DNA of 64,000 nt from Deminuibacter sp966424055 (GCA_966424055.1 CBJLMB010000016.1:1-64000), one strand, 5' to 3'; positions 33,311 to 42,595 are shown, counted from the first letter of the stretch. The notes: generated from the sequence alone by a model not told the origin. Program-made: numbers and translations.

Positions 33311-34336
33311 TTATTCGGCTTCCGCAGCAACGGGAGCACCGTTTTGTGCTTCTGTTATTTTCGCTCTTATTTTTCCTTCGATCTCTGCAGAGAGTTCGGG
33401 ATTATCGTGGATAAGCTGTTTCACGGCATCGCGACCCTGGCCCAGTTTATTGCCTTCATAGCTGAACCAGCTACCGCTTTTCTGTACAATGCCCAGTTCC
33501 ACACCCATATCAATGATCTCTCCTGACTTGCTGATCCCTTCACCGAACACAATATCAAACTCTGCGGCGCGGAATGGCGGTGCCACTTTATTTTTCACCA
33601 CTTTCACCTTAACACGGTTACCAATGGCCTCATCACCATCTTTAATCTGTGCCATACGGCGGATATCCAGCCTTACAGAAGCATAGAACTTCAATGCATT
33701 ACCACCGGTAGTGGTTTCGGGGTTACCAAACATTACACCGATCTTTTCACGCAGCTGGTTGATGAAAATACATACCGTATTGGTTTTGCTGATAGTGGCA
33801 GTAAGCTTACGCAACGCCTGGCTCATCAAACGGGCCTGCAAGCCCATTTTGCTGTCGCCCATCTCACCTTCCAGCTCACCTTTGGGCACCAGGGCAGCAA
33901 CAGAATCGATCACTACCACATCCAGTGCACCGGATAAAATCAGGCGATCGGCAATTTCCAGGGCCTGCTCACCATAATCAGGCTGTGATATCAGCAGGTT
34001 ATCAACATCAACACCCAGTTTTTGCGCATAGCTGCTGTCAAATGCATGCTCGGCATCGATAATGGCACAGATACCGCCTTTTTTCTGGGCTTCTGCTATT
34101 ACATGCGTTGCAACAGTGGTTTTACCGGAAGATTCAGGACCATAGATTTCAACGATCCTACCCTTGGGCAAACCTCCTATTCCCAGTGCGGAATCCAGGC
34201 CGATAGAACCGGTGGAAACCACCTCCATTTCCCGTTCTGCCCTTTCATTCATCATCATTACACTACCCTTACCAAAATCTTTATCGATTTTGTCCATGGT
34301 GAGCTTCAGCACCTTCAGTTTTTCTGCATTTGACAT
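33311..34336 (-). CDS. recA: Recombinase A
   Basis: A 341-residue RecA, the strand-exchange protein of homologous recombination and co-protease for LexA-type cleavage. Walker A GPESSGKT (66-73), Walker B VVIDSVAAL, the DNA-binding L2 loop NQLREKIGVMFGNPETTTGG, and FKVKVVKNKVAPPF-like RVKVKVVKNKVAPPF are all present. Length is standard. A TAATTTTG -7 box precedes it. recX is not adjacent; it lies at 50.4 kb. It converges on the arginase-family gene. Confidence 0.98.
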   Translation of the reverse strand: MSNAEKLKVLKLTMDKIDKDFGKGSVMMMNERAEREMEVVSTGSIGLDSALGIGGLPKGRIVEIYGPESSGKTTVATHVIAEAQKKGGICAIIDAEHAFDSSYAQKLGVDVDNLLISQPDYGEQALEIADRLILSGALDVVVIDSVAALVPKGELEGEMGDSKMGLQARLMSQALRKLTATISKTNTVCIFINQLREKIGVMFGNPETTTGGNALKFYASVRLDIRRMAQIKDGDEAIGNRVKVKVVKNKVAPPFRAAEFDIVFGEGISKSGEIIDMGVELGIVQKSGSWFSYEGNKLGQGRDAVKQLIHDNPELSAEIEGKIRAKITEAQNGAPVAAEAE

Positions 34337-34357
34337 ATACCATCAGTTTTGTTCTCT

Positions 34358-34365
34358 CAAAATTA
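34358..34365 (-). promoter_or_regulatory. Candidate recA -7 box
   Basis: TAATTTTG on the minus strand, a full match to TAnnTTTG, ends 21 bases before the recA ATG. No -33 TTG at 19-base spacing was found. Confidence 0.4.
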
Positions 34366-34475
34366 ATCAGGTTGTAAAAGTAGGATAATTTAATTATGCA
34401 CACTAATTTTTTTAGTATTTTTTTGATAAAATTTTTGGGGGAGCCGTATCGCCACTCCGGGGACTGACCGCCGCT

Positions 34476-34508
34476 TACCTTTGCAAGAAACAGTCTCTTT
34501 TATTTTTG
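34476..34508 (+). promoter_or_regulatory. Two candidate -7 boxes for the hydroxylase gene
   Basis: TACCTTTG (34476-34483) and TATTTTTG (34501-34508) both match TAnnTTTG exactly. The first would give a leader of about 20 bases; the second ends two bases before the ATG at 34510, too close for use unless transcription begins inside the gene. The first box itself supplies a TTTG 17 bases before the second. Confidence 0.4.
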
Positions 34509-34509
34509 T

Positions 34510-35211
34510 ATGGATAAAGTATTAAAACAGCTGGCATCAGTCACCAACCTGGAGGCCTGGCTGTTGTTCCTCGCCGAAAACAGCCTGCTCACCTGTATTT
34601 TATTATACACTGGTCACCTGCTGCTGCGCAGGCAACACCAGCCGGAAGGCCAGCCTTACAGCCGGTGGCAATGGCTGATCTGCGGGCTCACCAACCTGCT
34701 GAATACCGTTGTTACGTATACCGGTTTCTGGTTATGGAAAAAGGGGATTATTATGATCAGCCCGGTTTTTTCCTGGCGGCTGGTGCCTGATTTTCTGCTG
34801 TTGTTTTTTGCAATGGACCTGCTCATGTTCCTGCTTCATTTTGTAATACATAAAACCTTCCTGTACAAAATGATCCACCGGCTTCACCATGAAGCAACCG
34901 ATCCAAGGCCGATCGATCTGTTTATATTGCATCCCGTTGAAACCCTTTGCTTTGGTGCGTTATGGCTGGCTTTGCTGGCAGTATATGCATGTAATATTTA
35001 TGCCATCATCTTTTATCTTATTGTAAATATCGTGTTCGGACTTGCGGGGCACCTGGGCATTGAACCCATCCCTGCCCATATCCGCCGTCAGCTGCCGGTA
35101 CAATTGCTGGGCACATCCAGCTTCCATCACCGGCATCACCAGGATACCGATCATAATTTTGGGTTTTATACTTCTGTTTGGGACAGATTATTCGGAACTT
35201 TCCGCAGTTAA
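34510..35211 (+). CDS. Fatty acid hydroxylase-superfamily membrane protein
   Basis: A 233-residue integral membrane di-iron oxygenase. Four or five hydrophobic segments carry the histidine boxes: HFVIH (about 113), HRLHH (about 124), and HHRHH (about 208). This family (sterol desaturase/fatty acid hydroxylase) hydroxylates or desaturates lipids at the membrane with O2. The substrate is unknown. The next gene, a nucleotidyltransferase, starts 26 bases later, so the two are probably co-transcribed. A second, longer member of the same superfamily lies at 47.98-48.8 kb. Confidence 0.88.
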   Translation: MDKVLKQLASVTNLEAWLLFLAENSLLTCILLYTGHLLLRRQHQPEGQPYSRWQWLICGLTNLLNTVVTYTGFWLWKKGIIMISPVFSWRLVPDFLLLFFAMDLLMFLLHFVIHKTFLYKMIHRLHHEATDPRPIDLFILHPVETLCFGALWLALLAVYACNIYAIIFYLIVNIVFGLAGHLGIEPIPAHIRRQLPVQLLGTSSFHHRHHQDTDHNFGFYTSVWDRLFGTFRS

Positions 35212-35237
35212 CCGGTTTATTTTTTAACAGCAACCTT

Positions 35238-36275
35238 ATGGCTACAGTCAAAGAAGCAAAAGCAACCGCCCGCCACTGGGTTTTGACAGAAGCAACCCGG
35301 ATGCCCGGCTTCTGCGGCGCTTTTTTCCATGGTTCTGTGAACTGGCTTCCGGAGAACGATCGCTTTCCTGCACATTCTGATATCGATATCATTGTTGTAC
35401 TGGATCAGCAGCTGCCCGCAGCACCGGGTAAATTTGTATACCAGCAGGTACTGCTTGAAGTATCTTATCTTTCTGTAGATGCACTGCGCTCTGCAGAGCA
35501 GGTACTGGGCACCTACTATCTCGCCGGCAGCTTCAAACAAAACAGCATTATTGCCGACCCCTCGAACCGGCTTACCGGTATACAGCAGGAGGTTGCTGAA
35601 GCATTTGCCAAACGCCACTGGGTAGAACAACGCTGCGAAAATGCCAGCCGGAGGGCATCGCAGTTTTTATCGCGTATGGAAGCGTCTGCACCGCTGCACG
35701 AACAGGTGACCAGCTGGCTGTTTGCAAGAGGGGTGATGGCCCAGGTACTGCTGGTGGCCGCACTGGAAAACCCCACGGTAAGAAAACGGTATGTTTCACT
35801 GAAAGCAGTGCTGTCTGCTTATGGCATGCAGGATTTTTATGAACAGCTGCTGGCATTATCCGGCTTCGGCCAGCTGAGCCGGCAGGAGGTGGAACAACAG
35901 CTTCACCAGCTCGACGGGTTGTTTACAGTGGCCTGCTCTGTTATCCGCTCACCTTATCATTTTGCCGGCGATATCAGTGCTGGCGCCAGACCGGTTACCA
36001 TAGACGGCAGTTATGCGCTGATTGAAACAGGGCTGCATCGCGAAGCCATGTTCTGGATTGTTGCCAGCTACTGCCGTTGCCTGCATGTGCTTCACCAGGA
36101 TGCTGCCCCTGAAATAAAGGAACCGCACGACCATCATTTTTTGCAGCTGTTACAAACACTGGGCATTTCCACCTATGCTGACCGTGTACGCGAAAATGAA
36201 AAAGCCAGGCAGCTGCTGCCCCTGGTACAGCAGAAAGCGGCAGCCATTATCGCAATTAACCCGGCTATTCAATAA
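35238..36275 (+). CDS. Nucleotidyltransferase-domain protein
   Basis: A 345-residue protein with an N-terminal polymerase-beta-like nucleotidyltransferase core: FFHGSVNW (G-S motif, about 27-34) followed by SDIDIIVVLD (catalytic Asp pair, about 45-54). The C-terminal two-thirds is helical with no recognised domain. Such proteins transfer a nucleotide to a protein, RNA or antibiotic; aminoglycoside adenylyltransferase-like proteins share this layout, but nothing here proves resistance. The start at 35238 is chosen because the conserved core begins right after; an in-frame start at 35178 would overlap the hydroxylase gene. Confidence 0.7.
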   Translation: MATVKEAKATARHWVLTEATRMPGFCGAFFHGSVNWLPENDRFPAHSDIDIIVVLDQQLPAAPGKFVYQQVLLEVSYLSVDALRSAEQVLGTYYLAGSFKQNSIIADPSNRLTGIQQEVAEAFAKRHWVEQRCENASRRASQFLSRMEASAPLHEQVTSWLFARGVMAQVLLVAALENPTVRKRYVSLKAVLSAYGMQDFYEQLLALSGFGQLSRQEVEQQLHQLDGLFTVACSVIRSPYHFAGDISAGARPVTIDGSYALIETGLHREAMFWIVASYCRCLHVLHQDAAPEIKEPHDHHFLQLLQTLGISTYADRVRENEKARQLLPLVQQKAAAIIAINPAIQ

Positions 36276-36281
36276 GCGGTT

Positions 36282-36824
36282 TTATCGCGCCACCATACAC
36301 AGCCCGTCTGACCCGATATCGAATGCAGCATTGATCATATTGTACACATGCTCGCTGGCCACCACCCAGGCAATGGATGAAAGTTCTTTATCATCAAAAA
36401 TAGCGGCTGCTTCCTGGTAGGTGGAAGGCGTTAGTTTTTTATATACGGTCAGTTCATGCACAAACTGCAGTGCGGCTTTTTCTTTTGGCGAAAATCCCGG
36501 CCAGGTAGCAAAATCAGCCACATGAAAAAATTTTTTCTGTTCGCTGAACTGCCTGATGGCTTTGGCCTGCCCGATATCAATGCAAAAGCCGCAGGTGTTC
36601 AGTTGCGCGGTATGTATCCTGATCAGCAATACCAGGTCCGGCGGCAGCGGCAGTTTTTTTTCCAGGCTGCTTATCCGGTTTGCCCATAGCGAGAAGGCGA
36701 TGGGCAGGCGCACATACACGGTTTTGAGCGGTGTGATGATTTTTCCAAACTGTTTCCGGCTGATATAATAGATCAGCCGCATCAGCCAGCTTGCGGGCTT
36801 TTCTATCGGTGCTAATTTGTACAT
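36282..36824 (-). CDS. Carboxymuconolactone decarboxylase/AhpD-like protein
   Basis: A 180-residue helical protein with the redox CGFC motif of the AhpD-like group (about 79-82, NTCGFC). It lies 29 bases after the ECF41-type sigma gene on the same strand. ECF41 sigma factors are usually linked to carboxymuconolactone decarboxylase-like, oxidoreductase or epimerase genes that they control (known pattern), so this is the predicted target. The reaction is unknown; a peroxide- or disulfide-related role is suggested by CxxC. It converges on the nucleotidyltransferase with six bases between the stops. Confidence 0.82.
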   Translation of the reverse strand: MYKLAPIEKPASWLMRLIYYISRKQFGKIITPLKTVYVRLPIAFSLWANRISSLEKKLPLPPDLVLLIRIHTAQLNTCGFCIDIGQAKAIRQFSEQKKFFHVADFATWPGFSPKEKAALQFVHELTVYKKLTPSTYQEAAAIFDDKELSSIAWVVASEHVYNMINAAFDIGSDGLCMVAR

Positions 36825-36853
36825 AAGAACTGGTTTTATTCGTCCTTATGTCT

Positions 36854-37723
36854 TTACAACTGCTTTTTTGTGACAGGATGCTGTAAAAAAATTTTATCAG
36901 GATTGCGAACAAAGAACAAGGAGCTGATCAGGTCATTTTCTTCTTCCAGCATAAGCAGTGTATCGGGTTTATTATTCAGCAGCAGTAAAATACCCGGCTC
37001 ACCATTCACCGATACCCATTCAAAGGCCAGCGCTTCATTCTTGGCTTTGCGTGTAACACCCAGCAGGAACTTAACAGCCTGCACTGCACCGGTTATTGCA
37101 TTCAATGCAGCAGTGGCTTTACCGCCGCCATCAGTGTAAACAATAATATCTTCCCTGAGCAATTGTGAAAGTGCGGTTGCATTTTCCTGTGCGCAGGCAT
37201 CCAGGAACATTTGTAGCAGCTGCTGTATTTTGTCGCTCGCGGGCTGTATATTTTTTCCGGCTTTTTTCACTTTACCCTTGGCGCGATGCAATAGCTGGCG
37301 GCAGTTTTCTTCCGAAGTATGACAGATCTCCGCCAGGCCGGCATACGAAAAACCAAATGCTTCGCGCAAAATAAGTACGGCACGTTCTACAGGATTCAGT
37401 ACTTCCATTGCATGCAGCAGGCTATAGGGCAGTATTTCGCTGTATGCAGCTTCGGACTGTTCTGTAATATAGGGTTCGGGCAGCCAGTAGCCGGTGTAGT
37501 ATGATCGCTCTTTTTTAAGCTGTTTTACCCGGTCGATCGATTTATTGGCAACCACCCTGGCAAGATAGGCCCTGGTATTTTCAATGCTTTGCGGTTGTTT
37601 CAGCAGCAGGTCTTCAAAACAGGCCTGCACAATATCTTCGGCTTCCTGCACCTGGCCGGTAATATTATAGGCCACGCTGAACAGATAAGCGCGCCAGGTA
37701 GTAAATGCATCCGTTATATTCAT
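36854..37723 (-). CDS. ECF41-type sigma factor with SnoaL-like C-terminal domain
   Basis: A 289-residue sigma factor. Regions 2 and 4 occupy about the first 165 residues. The linker carries WLPEP (80-84), and the C-terminal NTF2/SnoaL-like extension ends with NPDKI (274-278). These two motifs are the marks of the ECF41 group, whose extension replaces a separate anti-sigma factor and controls the sigma itself. The start at 37723 opens on MNITDAFTTW, the usual N-terminus; the open frame goes eight codons further. The next gene is an AhpD-like protein, the classic ECF41 partner. Confidence 0.9.
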   Translation of the reverse strand: MNITDAFTTWRAYLFSVAYNITGQVQEAEDIVQACFEDLLLKQPQSIENTRAYLARVVANKSIDRVKQLKKERSYYTGYWLPEPYITEQSEAAYSEILPYSLLHAMEVLNPVERAVLILREAFGFSYAGLAEICHTSEENCRQLLHRAKGKVKKAGKNIQPASDKIQQLLQMFLDACAQENATALSQLLREDIIVYTDGGGKATAALNAITGAVQAVKFLLGVTRKAKNEALAFEWVSVNGEPGILLLLNNKPDTLLMLEEENDLISSLFFVRNPDKIFLQHPVTKKQL

Positions 37724-37863
37724 GGGCAAAAGCAAATACTTGTGCAAAAGTATGCACTGCGGCTCAATCTGTTTTACGGGTATGTAATAATTCCGGCGGC
37801 AGTGCTGGCCAAAATTTATCCCCCATGCTTGGGAGAGCGGAGCAGGGAATGTAACTTGCGCCT

Positions 37864-40215
37864 ATGCAAGATTTTTTGAAGGGGTTGAACGAACAACAGC
37901 TGGAAGCGGCCACCCATATGAATGGCCCGCTGATGATTGTAGCCGGTGCAGGCAGTGGCAAAACCAAGGTACTTACCACGCGCATTGCCTATCTTATGTC
38001 AAAAGGTGTAGATGCTTTCAATATCCTGGCGCTGACATTTACCAATAAGGCTGCCGCCGAAATGAAAGAGCGTATTCAGAAAATGCTGGGCAATTCGGAG
38101 GCTCGCAACCTGTATATCGGTACTTTCCACAGTGTATTTGCCCGCATACTGCGCGGGGAGGCTCACCGTATCGGTTACCCGAACAGTTTTACCATTTATG
38201 ATACCGACGACAGCCGCTCGGTATTGAAAACAGTGATCAATGAACTGAACCTCGACGACAAACATTATAAACCCAATGTGGTGCATAGCCGTATTTCGCA
38301 GGCCAAGAATGCATTGGTGGGCCCGATGGAATATGCCGTTGACCACTATATTCAGCAGGAAGACATGCGCGCCAACCGCCCGGCCATTGCGCAGATATAC
38401 CAGGCCTATGCGGCACGCTGTTTTAAAAACGGCGCCATGGATTTTGACGACCTGCTGCTGAAGATGTACGAACTGCTGAAAACTTTCCCCGAGGTACTGC
38501 ATAAATACCAGCATAAGTTTAAATACATCATGATAGATGAGTACCAGGATACCAACCCGGTACAGTACCAGATCACCAAACTGCTGGCTGCCGCCAATGA
38601 AAATATCTGCGTGGTGGGTGATGATGCGCAAAGTATTTATAGTTTCCGCGGGGCAACTATCGAAAATATCCTGCAGTTCCAGAAAGATTATGAGGATGTC
38701 AAGGTGGTGAAACTGGAGCAGAACTACCGCAGTACCAAGAGCATCCTGAATGTGGCCAATGAGGTGATCAAGAACAATAAAGGCCAGATTCCCAAAGACC
38801 TGTGGACAGAAAATGAGGGTGGCGAAAAAATACGGCTGGTACGCACGATGACCGATAATGATGAGGGCCGTTTTGTAGCCGATACCATTCAGGAGCAGAA
38901 ACTGCGTAACCATTATTATAACCGCGACTTTGCTATTCTCTACCGCACCAATGCGCAAAGCCGCTCTTTCGAGGAAAGCCTCCGCCGTATGGGTATTGCT
39001 TATAAAATTTACGGTGGCCTCAGCTTTTATCAGCGCAAGGAAATAAAAGATTTCATCGCTTATCTCCGCATCGTGGTAAACACCCGCGACGAGGAAGCAC
39101 TGAAACGCATTATCAATTATCCCGTTCGCGGCATTGGTAAAACCAGTATTGAAAAAGCGGTGATTGCTGCAAATGAACAGAATATTTCTTTATGGGAGGT
39201 GCTGAACCGCGCCGCTGAATTTGGCTATAAAGCCGGCACCCTGGAAGCGATACAGAATTTTGTTACCATGATCCGCTATTTCCAGAGCATGCTTACTGAT
39301 AAAAATGCGTATGATGTTGCGGTACAGGTAGGTAAACATACCAATATTGTAAAGGAACTGTTCAACGATAAAACCACCGAGGGACTAGCCCGCTACGAGA
39401 ACATACAGGAATTGCTGAACTCTATTAAAGAATGGACAGAAAGCCCCAGCAATGATGAAGGCGAAGTGGGCGACAAAACACTGGCAGCCTACTTGCAGCA
39501 GATCACGCTGCTCACCGATGCCGACAATGATAAGGAAGATGCTGATGTGGTAAAACTAATGACGATCCACGCGGCAAAGGGACTGGAATTCCCGGTTGTT
39601 TTTGTTGCCGGTGTGGAAGAAACCATTTTCCCCAGCGGTATGAGCATCAACACCCGCGAAGAGCTGGAAGAAGAAAGGCGTTTGTTCTATGTTGCCGTTA
39701 CCCGTGCCAAACACCGGTTATGGCTTACTTATGCCAATGCACGCTACCGTTTTGGTAACCTGGTACAAAATGAACCCAGCCGCTTCCTGGAAGAAATGCC
39801 GGAAGAATATATCGATAAGAGCTATGCCGGCGGTGGTGCCCGTAACCAGGGTGGTTTTGGTAATATGGGTTCGGCTTTTGAAAGAATGCACCGAGGTTTT
39901 GGCAATGATGCCGATGCCGCAGAAAGAATGTACGGGCCACCTCCATCCCGGAAAAAAGAACCGGCCAAGCCCACTTACCTGCCCACACAGGCGCCCTCAC
40001 AAAAAGTGGTGGAACATAAGCCCTCTGCCGATTTTGTGCCCAGCGATACCAGCAACCTGCAGGTTGGTCAGAAAGTAGAACACCAGAAATTTGGTTTTGG
40101 TGAGGTGGTGAAAATGGAAGGCTCCTCACATAACCCCATCGCCACCGTAAAATTCAATGTGAACGGGGAAAAGAAAATTATGCTGAATTACGCGAAGCTC
40201 AGGATTGTGGAATAG
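37864..40215 (+). CDS. uvrD: UvrD/PcrA-family DNA helicase
   Basis: A 783-residue superfamily 1A 3'-5' helicase. Walker A is GAGSGKT (28-34); motif Ia TFTNKAAAEM, motif II DEYQDTN, motif III GDDAQSIYSFRGA, motif IV QNYRST and motif VI VAVTRAKHRLWLTYA are all present. The C-terminal tail (about 640-783) is Pro/Lys/Gly-rich and ends with a Tudor-like VGQKVEHQKFGFGEVV motif found in UvrD/PcrA that binds RNA polymerase. It works in nucleotide excision and mismatch repair and in clearing stalled polymerase. Standalone gene. Confidence 0.95.
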   Translation: MQDFLKGLNEQQLEAATHMNGPLMIVAGAGSGKTKVLTTRIAYLMSKGVDAFNILALTFTNKAAAEMKERIQKMLGNSEARNLYIGTFHSVFARILRGEAHRIGYPNSFTIYDTDDSRSVLKTVINELNLDDKHYKPNVVHSRISQAKNALVGPMEYAVDHYIQQEDMRANRPAIAQIYQAYAARCFKNGAMDFDDLLLKMYELLKTFPEVLHKYQHKFKYIMIDEYQDTNPVQYQITKLLAAANENICVVGDDAQSIYSFRGATIENILQFQKDYEDVKVVKLEQNYRSTKSILNVANEVIKNNKGQIPKDLWTENEGGEKIRLVRTMTDNDEGRFVADTIQEQKLRNHYYNRDFAILYRTNAQSRSFEESLRRMGIAYKIYGGLSFYQRKEIKDFIAYLRIVVNTRDEEALKRIINYPVRGIGKTSIEKAVIAANEQNISLWEVLNRAAEFGYKAGTLEAIQNFVTMIRYFQSMLTDKNAYDVAVQVGKHTNIVKELFNDKTTEGLARYENIQELLNSIKEWTESPSNDEGEVGDKTLAAYLQQITLLTDADNDKEDADVVKLMTIHAAKGLEFPVVFVAGVEETIFPSGMSINTREELEEERRLFYVAVTRAKHRLWLTYANARYRFGNLVQNEPSRFLEEMPEEYIDKSYAGGGARNQGGFGNMGSAFERMHRGFGNDADAAERMYGPPPSRKKEPAKPTYLPTQAPSQKVVEHKPSADFVPSDTSNLQVGQKVEHQKFGFGEVVKMEGSSHNPIATVKFNVNGEKKIMLNYAKLRIVE

Positions 40216-40232
40216 AAAAGCGTTATAAAATG

Positions 40233-40355
40233 TTTCTCGCAGAAAACGCGGAAAGCGCTGAAAAGTAAATGACAGGTGCCCAGCCAGTGTTGCCAATGGC
40301 AAACTGTCGATAGCCAACTAAGTTTTTTGCGTCTTCGGCGCTTTCCGCGGGAAAC
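40233..40355. repeat. Inverted pair of dispersed CGC-GAAAAG intergenic repeats
   Basis: Two copies of the same unit point at each other: TTTCTCGCAGAAAACGCGG at 40233 and, inverted, TTTCCCGCGGAAAGCGCCG reading from 40353. They share a perfect 12-base inverted repeat, CGCGGAAAGCGC (40247-40258 and 40338-40349), and can form a long hairpin between converging uvrD and the thioredoxin-like gene. Related copies occur at 47825-47862 and 56703-56735. No coding frame is present. Confidence 0.7.
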
Positions 40356-40359
40356 AATA

Positions 40360-41592
40360 TTAATTCCAGGTTTTTTCGCCTTTTTTCATTTTGTCCAGGG
40401 TTTCCTGGTAGGTTTTTTTGCCGTTTTCTTCGGCAAGGCTCAGGGCTTTTTCTTCCCAGGTGATGGCCTCATTTTTCTTACCCATTTTATACAGGATGTT
40501 CGCATAAGTATCCATGAACATGGGGTTTTCTTTGTCTTTAAAAGAACGTTTACTCCATTCCAGTGCCTCTGCTACACAATTCATATCAGGGCAGTTCTCG
40601 AAAACGGTCCAGGCAAAACTGTTCAGCTCCTCCGGGCTGGCATTGGTGCCATATTTTTTCATGTAGCTTACCACTGCAGGCTGAAAATTCGTCCAGTCTT
40701 TTTTGTTTTCATAATAGAACACCTTTGCCTGGGCGATGGCTTCATCGGCCAGTCTGGGATATGATTTTGCCACTTGCTGCTGCAATGCTGTCCAGTCAGG
40801 TGCTGGTGCATCTTTTTTAAACACTTGCGGATAAATCTCTTCTCCCTCAATAATTGACAACACTTTCTTTTCTGCTTTACCCGCACCCAGCACTGCATTT
40901 ACTTTATCAGGATTGTTGAGCAGTATAGCAAAGCCTTTGTCTTTACTGCTGTTGGTGAATTTACTGATAAACTCTAGGTTGCCTTTTGTGTACAGATCTG
41001 TTTGTGTGTTCAGGTATGCGGCAGCTATCGTATTGGCATTCTGCCGGTCGTATGCGCTGAGTGCAGCCAGGGCCATCTTCCGCAGAAAATCAGGATCTTT
41101 TTTCCCGTTCTGGTATTGGTTCAGCAGGGTATAATATTGCTTGTCGGGATTAAATGATTCAGATACCCTGGCAATAAAATCTTCCGGTGTTTGCGAACCA
41201 CCCACTATACGGTGTACAGCATGCCCATCGGGGGCAAAAACCAGGAAAGTGGGAAATGCACGGATATGGTATTGCTCCATAATATTATGCCCATCGGCAT
41301 ACCAGCTTTTCACCGCATCATTATCGTTCTTGGTTGTATCGAGCTGTACTTTTACACTGATGAATTTATCATTGAAATAATTTCCCGAAGCTTCCTGTGG
41401 GAAAATGGTATTGCTCATATACCGGCAGGGGCCACACCAGGTGGTGAAGCAATCCATAAAAATATATTTGTTTTCGGCCTTCGCTTTTGCCTGGATAGCT
41501 GTCCAGCTTAATTCATGTTCAAAATGAACGCCCTTGTCCTGGGCCTGTACAAAAAAGGGAAAGAGCAGGAGCAGATAGTGTAGCTTTTTCAT
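40360..41592 (-). CDS. Exported thioredoxin-fold protein with TPR-like C-terminus
   Basis: A 410-residue protein with a signal peptide (ends near VQAQ, residue 18), a thioredoxin-like domain with redox WCGPC (Cys53, Cys56) and the cis-Pro in AFPTFLVF, followed by a helical region (about 160-410) ending in a TPR-like ANILYKMGKKNEAITWEEKALS. Family members reduce or isomerise disulfides in periplasmic proteins. The long helical tail probably binds partners. It converges on uvrD, with the inverted repeat pair between them. Confidence 0.88.
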   Translation of the reverse strand: MKKLHYLLLLFPFFVQAQDKGVHFEHELSWTAIQAKAKAENKYIFMDCFTTWCGPCRYMSNTIFPQEASGNYFNDKFISVKVQLDTTKNDNDAVKSWYADGHNIMEQYHIRAFPTFLVFAPDGHAVHRIVGGSQTPEDFIARVSESFNPDKQYYTLLNQYQNGKKDPDFLRKMALAALSAYDRQNANTIAAAYLNTQTDLYTKGNLEFISKFTNSSKDKGFAILLNNPDKVNAVLGAGKAEKKVLSIIEGEEIYPQVFKKDAPAPDWTALQQQVAKSYPRLADEAIAQAKVFYYENKKDWTNFQPAVVSYMKKYGTNASPEELNSFAWTVFENCPDMNCVAEALEWSKRSFKDKENPMFMDTYANILYKMGKKNEAITWEEKALSLAEENGKKTYQETLDKMKKGEKTWN

Positions 41593-41908
41593 CAGGTAGA
41601 GGTTTGGTTTTTACAATATGTATTACAATGTAAGCATTGTTTCCGGAAAGAAAAACAGGTGCTCTTTCCCAAAATGGGCGTTTTATAAAACTTAACATTT
41701 TTTGTTGGCGTACTCAGGGCCTTGTGCTGTCTATGTTTTTTATAATTATATCAATAAAATCTATCATAGCATAGAAAGATCTAATAGGGTTTTATTGTAT
41801 TTAGCTGCAATTTTGCGGTACAAATTCAATGCCTGTTACAGGCACGCTTGCCATTCAATTATAGGTTGGATTAATTTATTATTCAAGTATTGTAAAAAAC
41901 AGCACAAT
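41593..41908. other. Noncoding upstream region of ahpC
   Basis: 316 bases, AT-rich. The in-frame extension of ahpC through here (to 41702) is not peroxiredoxin-like and is not taken as coding. GCAATTTTGC near 41808 is one mismatch from a -7 box. A CTAT-6-ATAG motif at 41761-41774 resembles half an OxyR site but has the wrong spacing. No gene seen. Confidence 0.55.
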
Positions 41909-42478
41909 ATGAGCAACAAATTATTATCTATCGGAAGCCAGTTTCCCGAATTCAGGAAAAAAGCAGTTGTTTCCATCGAGAAAGGAAAAGAGTTTATTGA
42001 ACTGACAAACGAGTATGCAAGCGCTAAAGGCAAATGGACTGTTATGTTCTGGTGGCCTAAAGATTTCACCTTTGTTTGTCCTACAGAGATCGCTGAGTTC
42101 AACAAAAAGCACAGTGAGTTCACTGACCGTGATGCCGTATTGATCGGCGCTTCTACTGATTCTGAATTTGTTCATGCTGCCTGGAGAAGAGACCATGCCG
42201 ACCTGCGCGACCTGAAATTCCCCATGCTGGCTGATACCTCCAAATCACTGGCTGAAGAACTAGGTATCCTGGACAATGATGAAAAAATCGCCTACCGCGC
42301 TACTTTCATCATCGACCCGCAGGGTATCGTTCGCTGGGTAAGTGTTTACGACCTCAATGTTGGCCGTAATGTACAGGAAGTGATCCGCGTACTGGATGCA
42401 CTGCAAACCGATGAACTTTGCCCCTGTAACTGGAATAAAGGCGAAGAAACCCTTACCAGCCAGCTTGCATTGAACTAA
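41909..42478 (+). CDS. ahpC: AhpC-type peroxiredoxin
   Basis: A 189-residue typical two-cysteine peroxiredoxin. The peroxidatic Cys57 lies in DFTFVCPTE and the resolving Cys171 in LCPCNWNKGEETL. It reduces hydrogen peroxide, organic peroxides and peroxynitrite in the cytoplasm. The extra Cys173 next to the resolving one is unusual but conserved positionally in some homologues (unchecked). The start at 41909 gives the normal N-terminus. A terminator follows at 42553-42582, before an AhpD-like gene that may supply its reductant. Confidence 0.93.
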   Translation: MSNKLLSIGSQFPEFRKKAVVSIEKGKEFIELTNEYASAKGKWTVMFWWPKDFTFVCPTEIAEFNKKHSEFTDRDAVLIGASTDSEFVHAAWRRDHADLRDLKFPMLADTSKSLAEELGILDNDEKIAYRATFIIDPQGIVRWVSVYDLNVGRNVQEVIRVLDALQTDELCPCNWNKGEETLTSQLALN

Positions 42479-42552
42479 TCCGGAACAGGATTGTTGCGCA
42501 TATGTCACCGGTTAACCCGGCGACCGAGCAGGGACGATAGTATATGATTAAG

Positions 42553-42582
42553 AACGGCAGGATATTCTCCTGCCGTTGTTTT
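42553..42582 (+). terminator. ahpC terminator or attenuator
   Basis: A perfect ten-base-pair stem (AACGGCAGGA, TATTC loop, TCCTGCCGTT) followed by GTTTT. It lies 75 bases past the ahpC stop and 14 bases before the AhpD-like ATG, so read-through, if any, would express the second gene at a lower level. Confidence 0.85.
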
Positions 42583-42595
42583 AAATATTTAAGCA

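Noticed and set aside
41761..41774. CTAT-6-ATAG upstream of ahpC as an OxyR site
   Set aside because: The OxyR half-site spacing is seven bases and the flanking ATAG/CTAT arms are missing; only a weak resemblance.
41702..41908. Upstream in-frame extension of ahpC
   Set aside because: The 69-codon extension is unlike peroxiredoxin sequence, and the ATG at 41909 gives the normal start.
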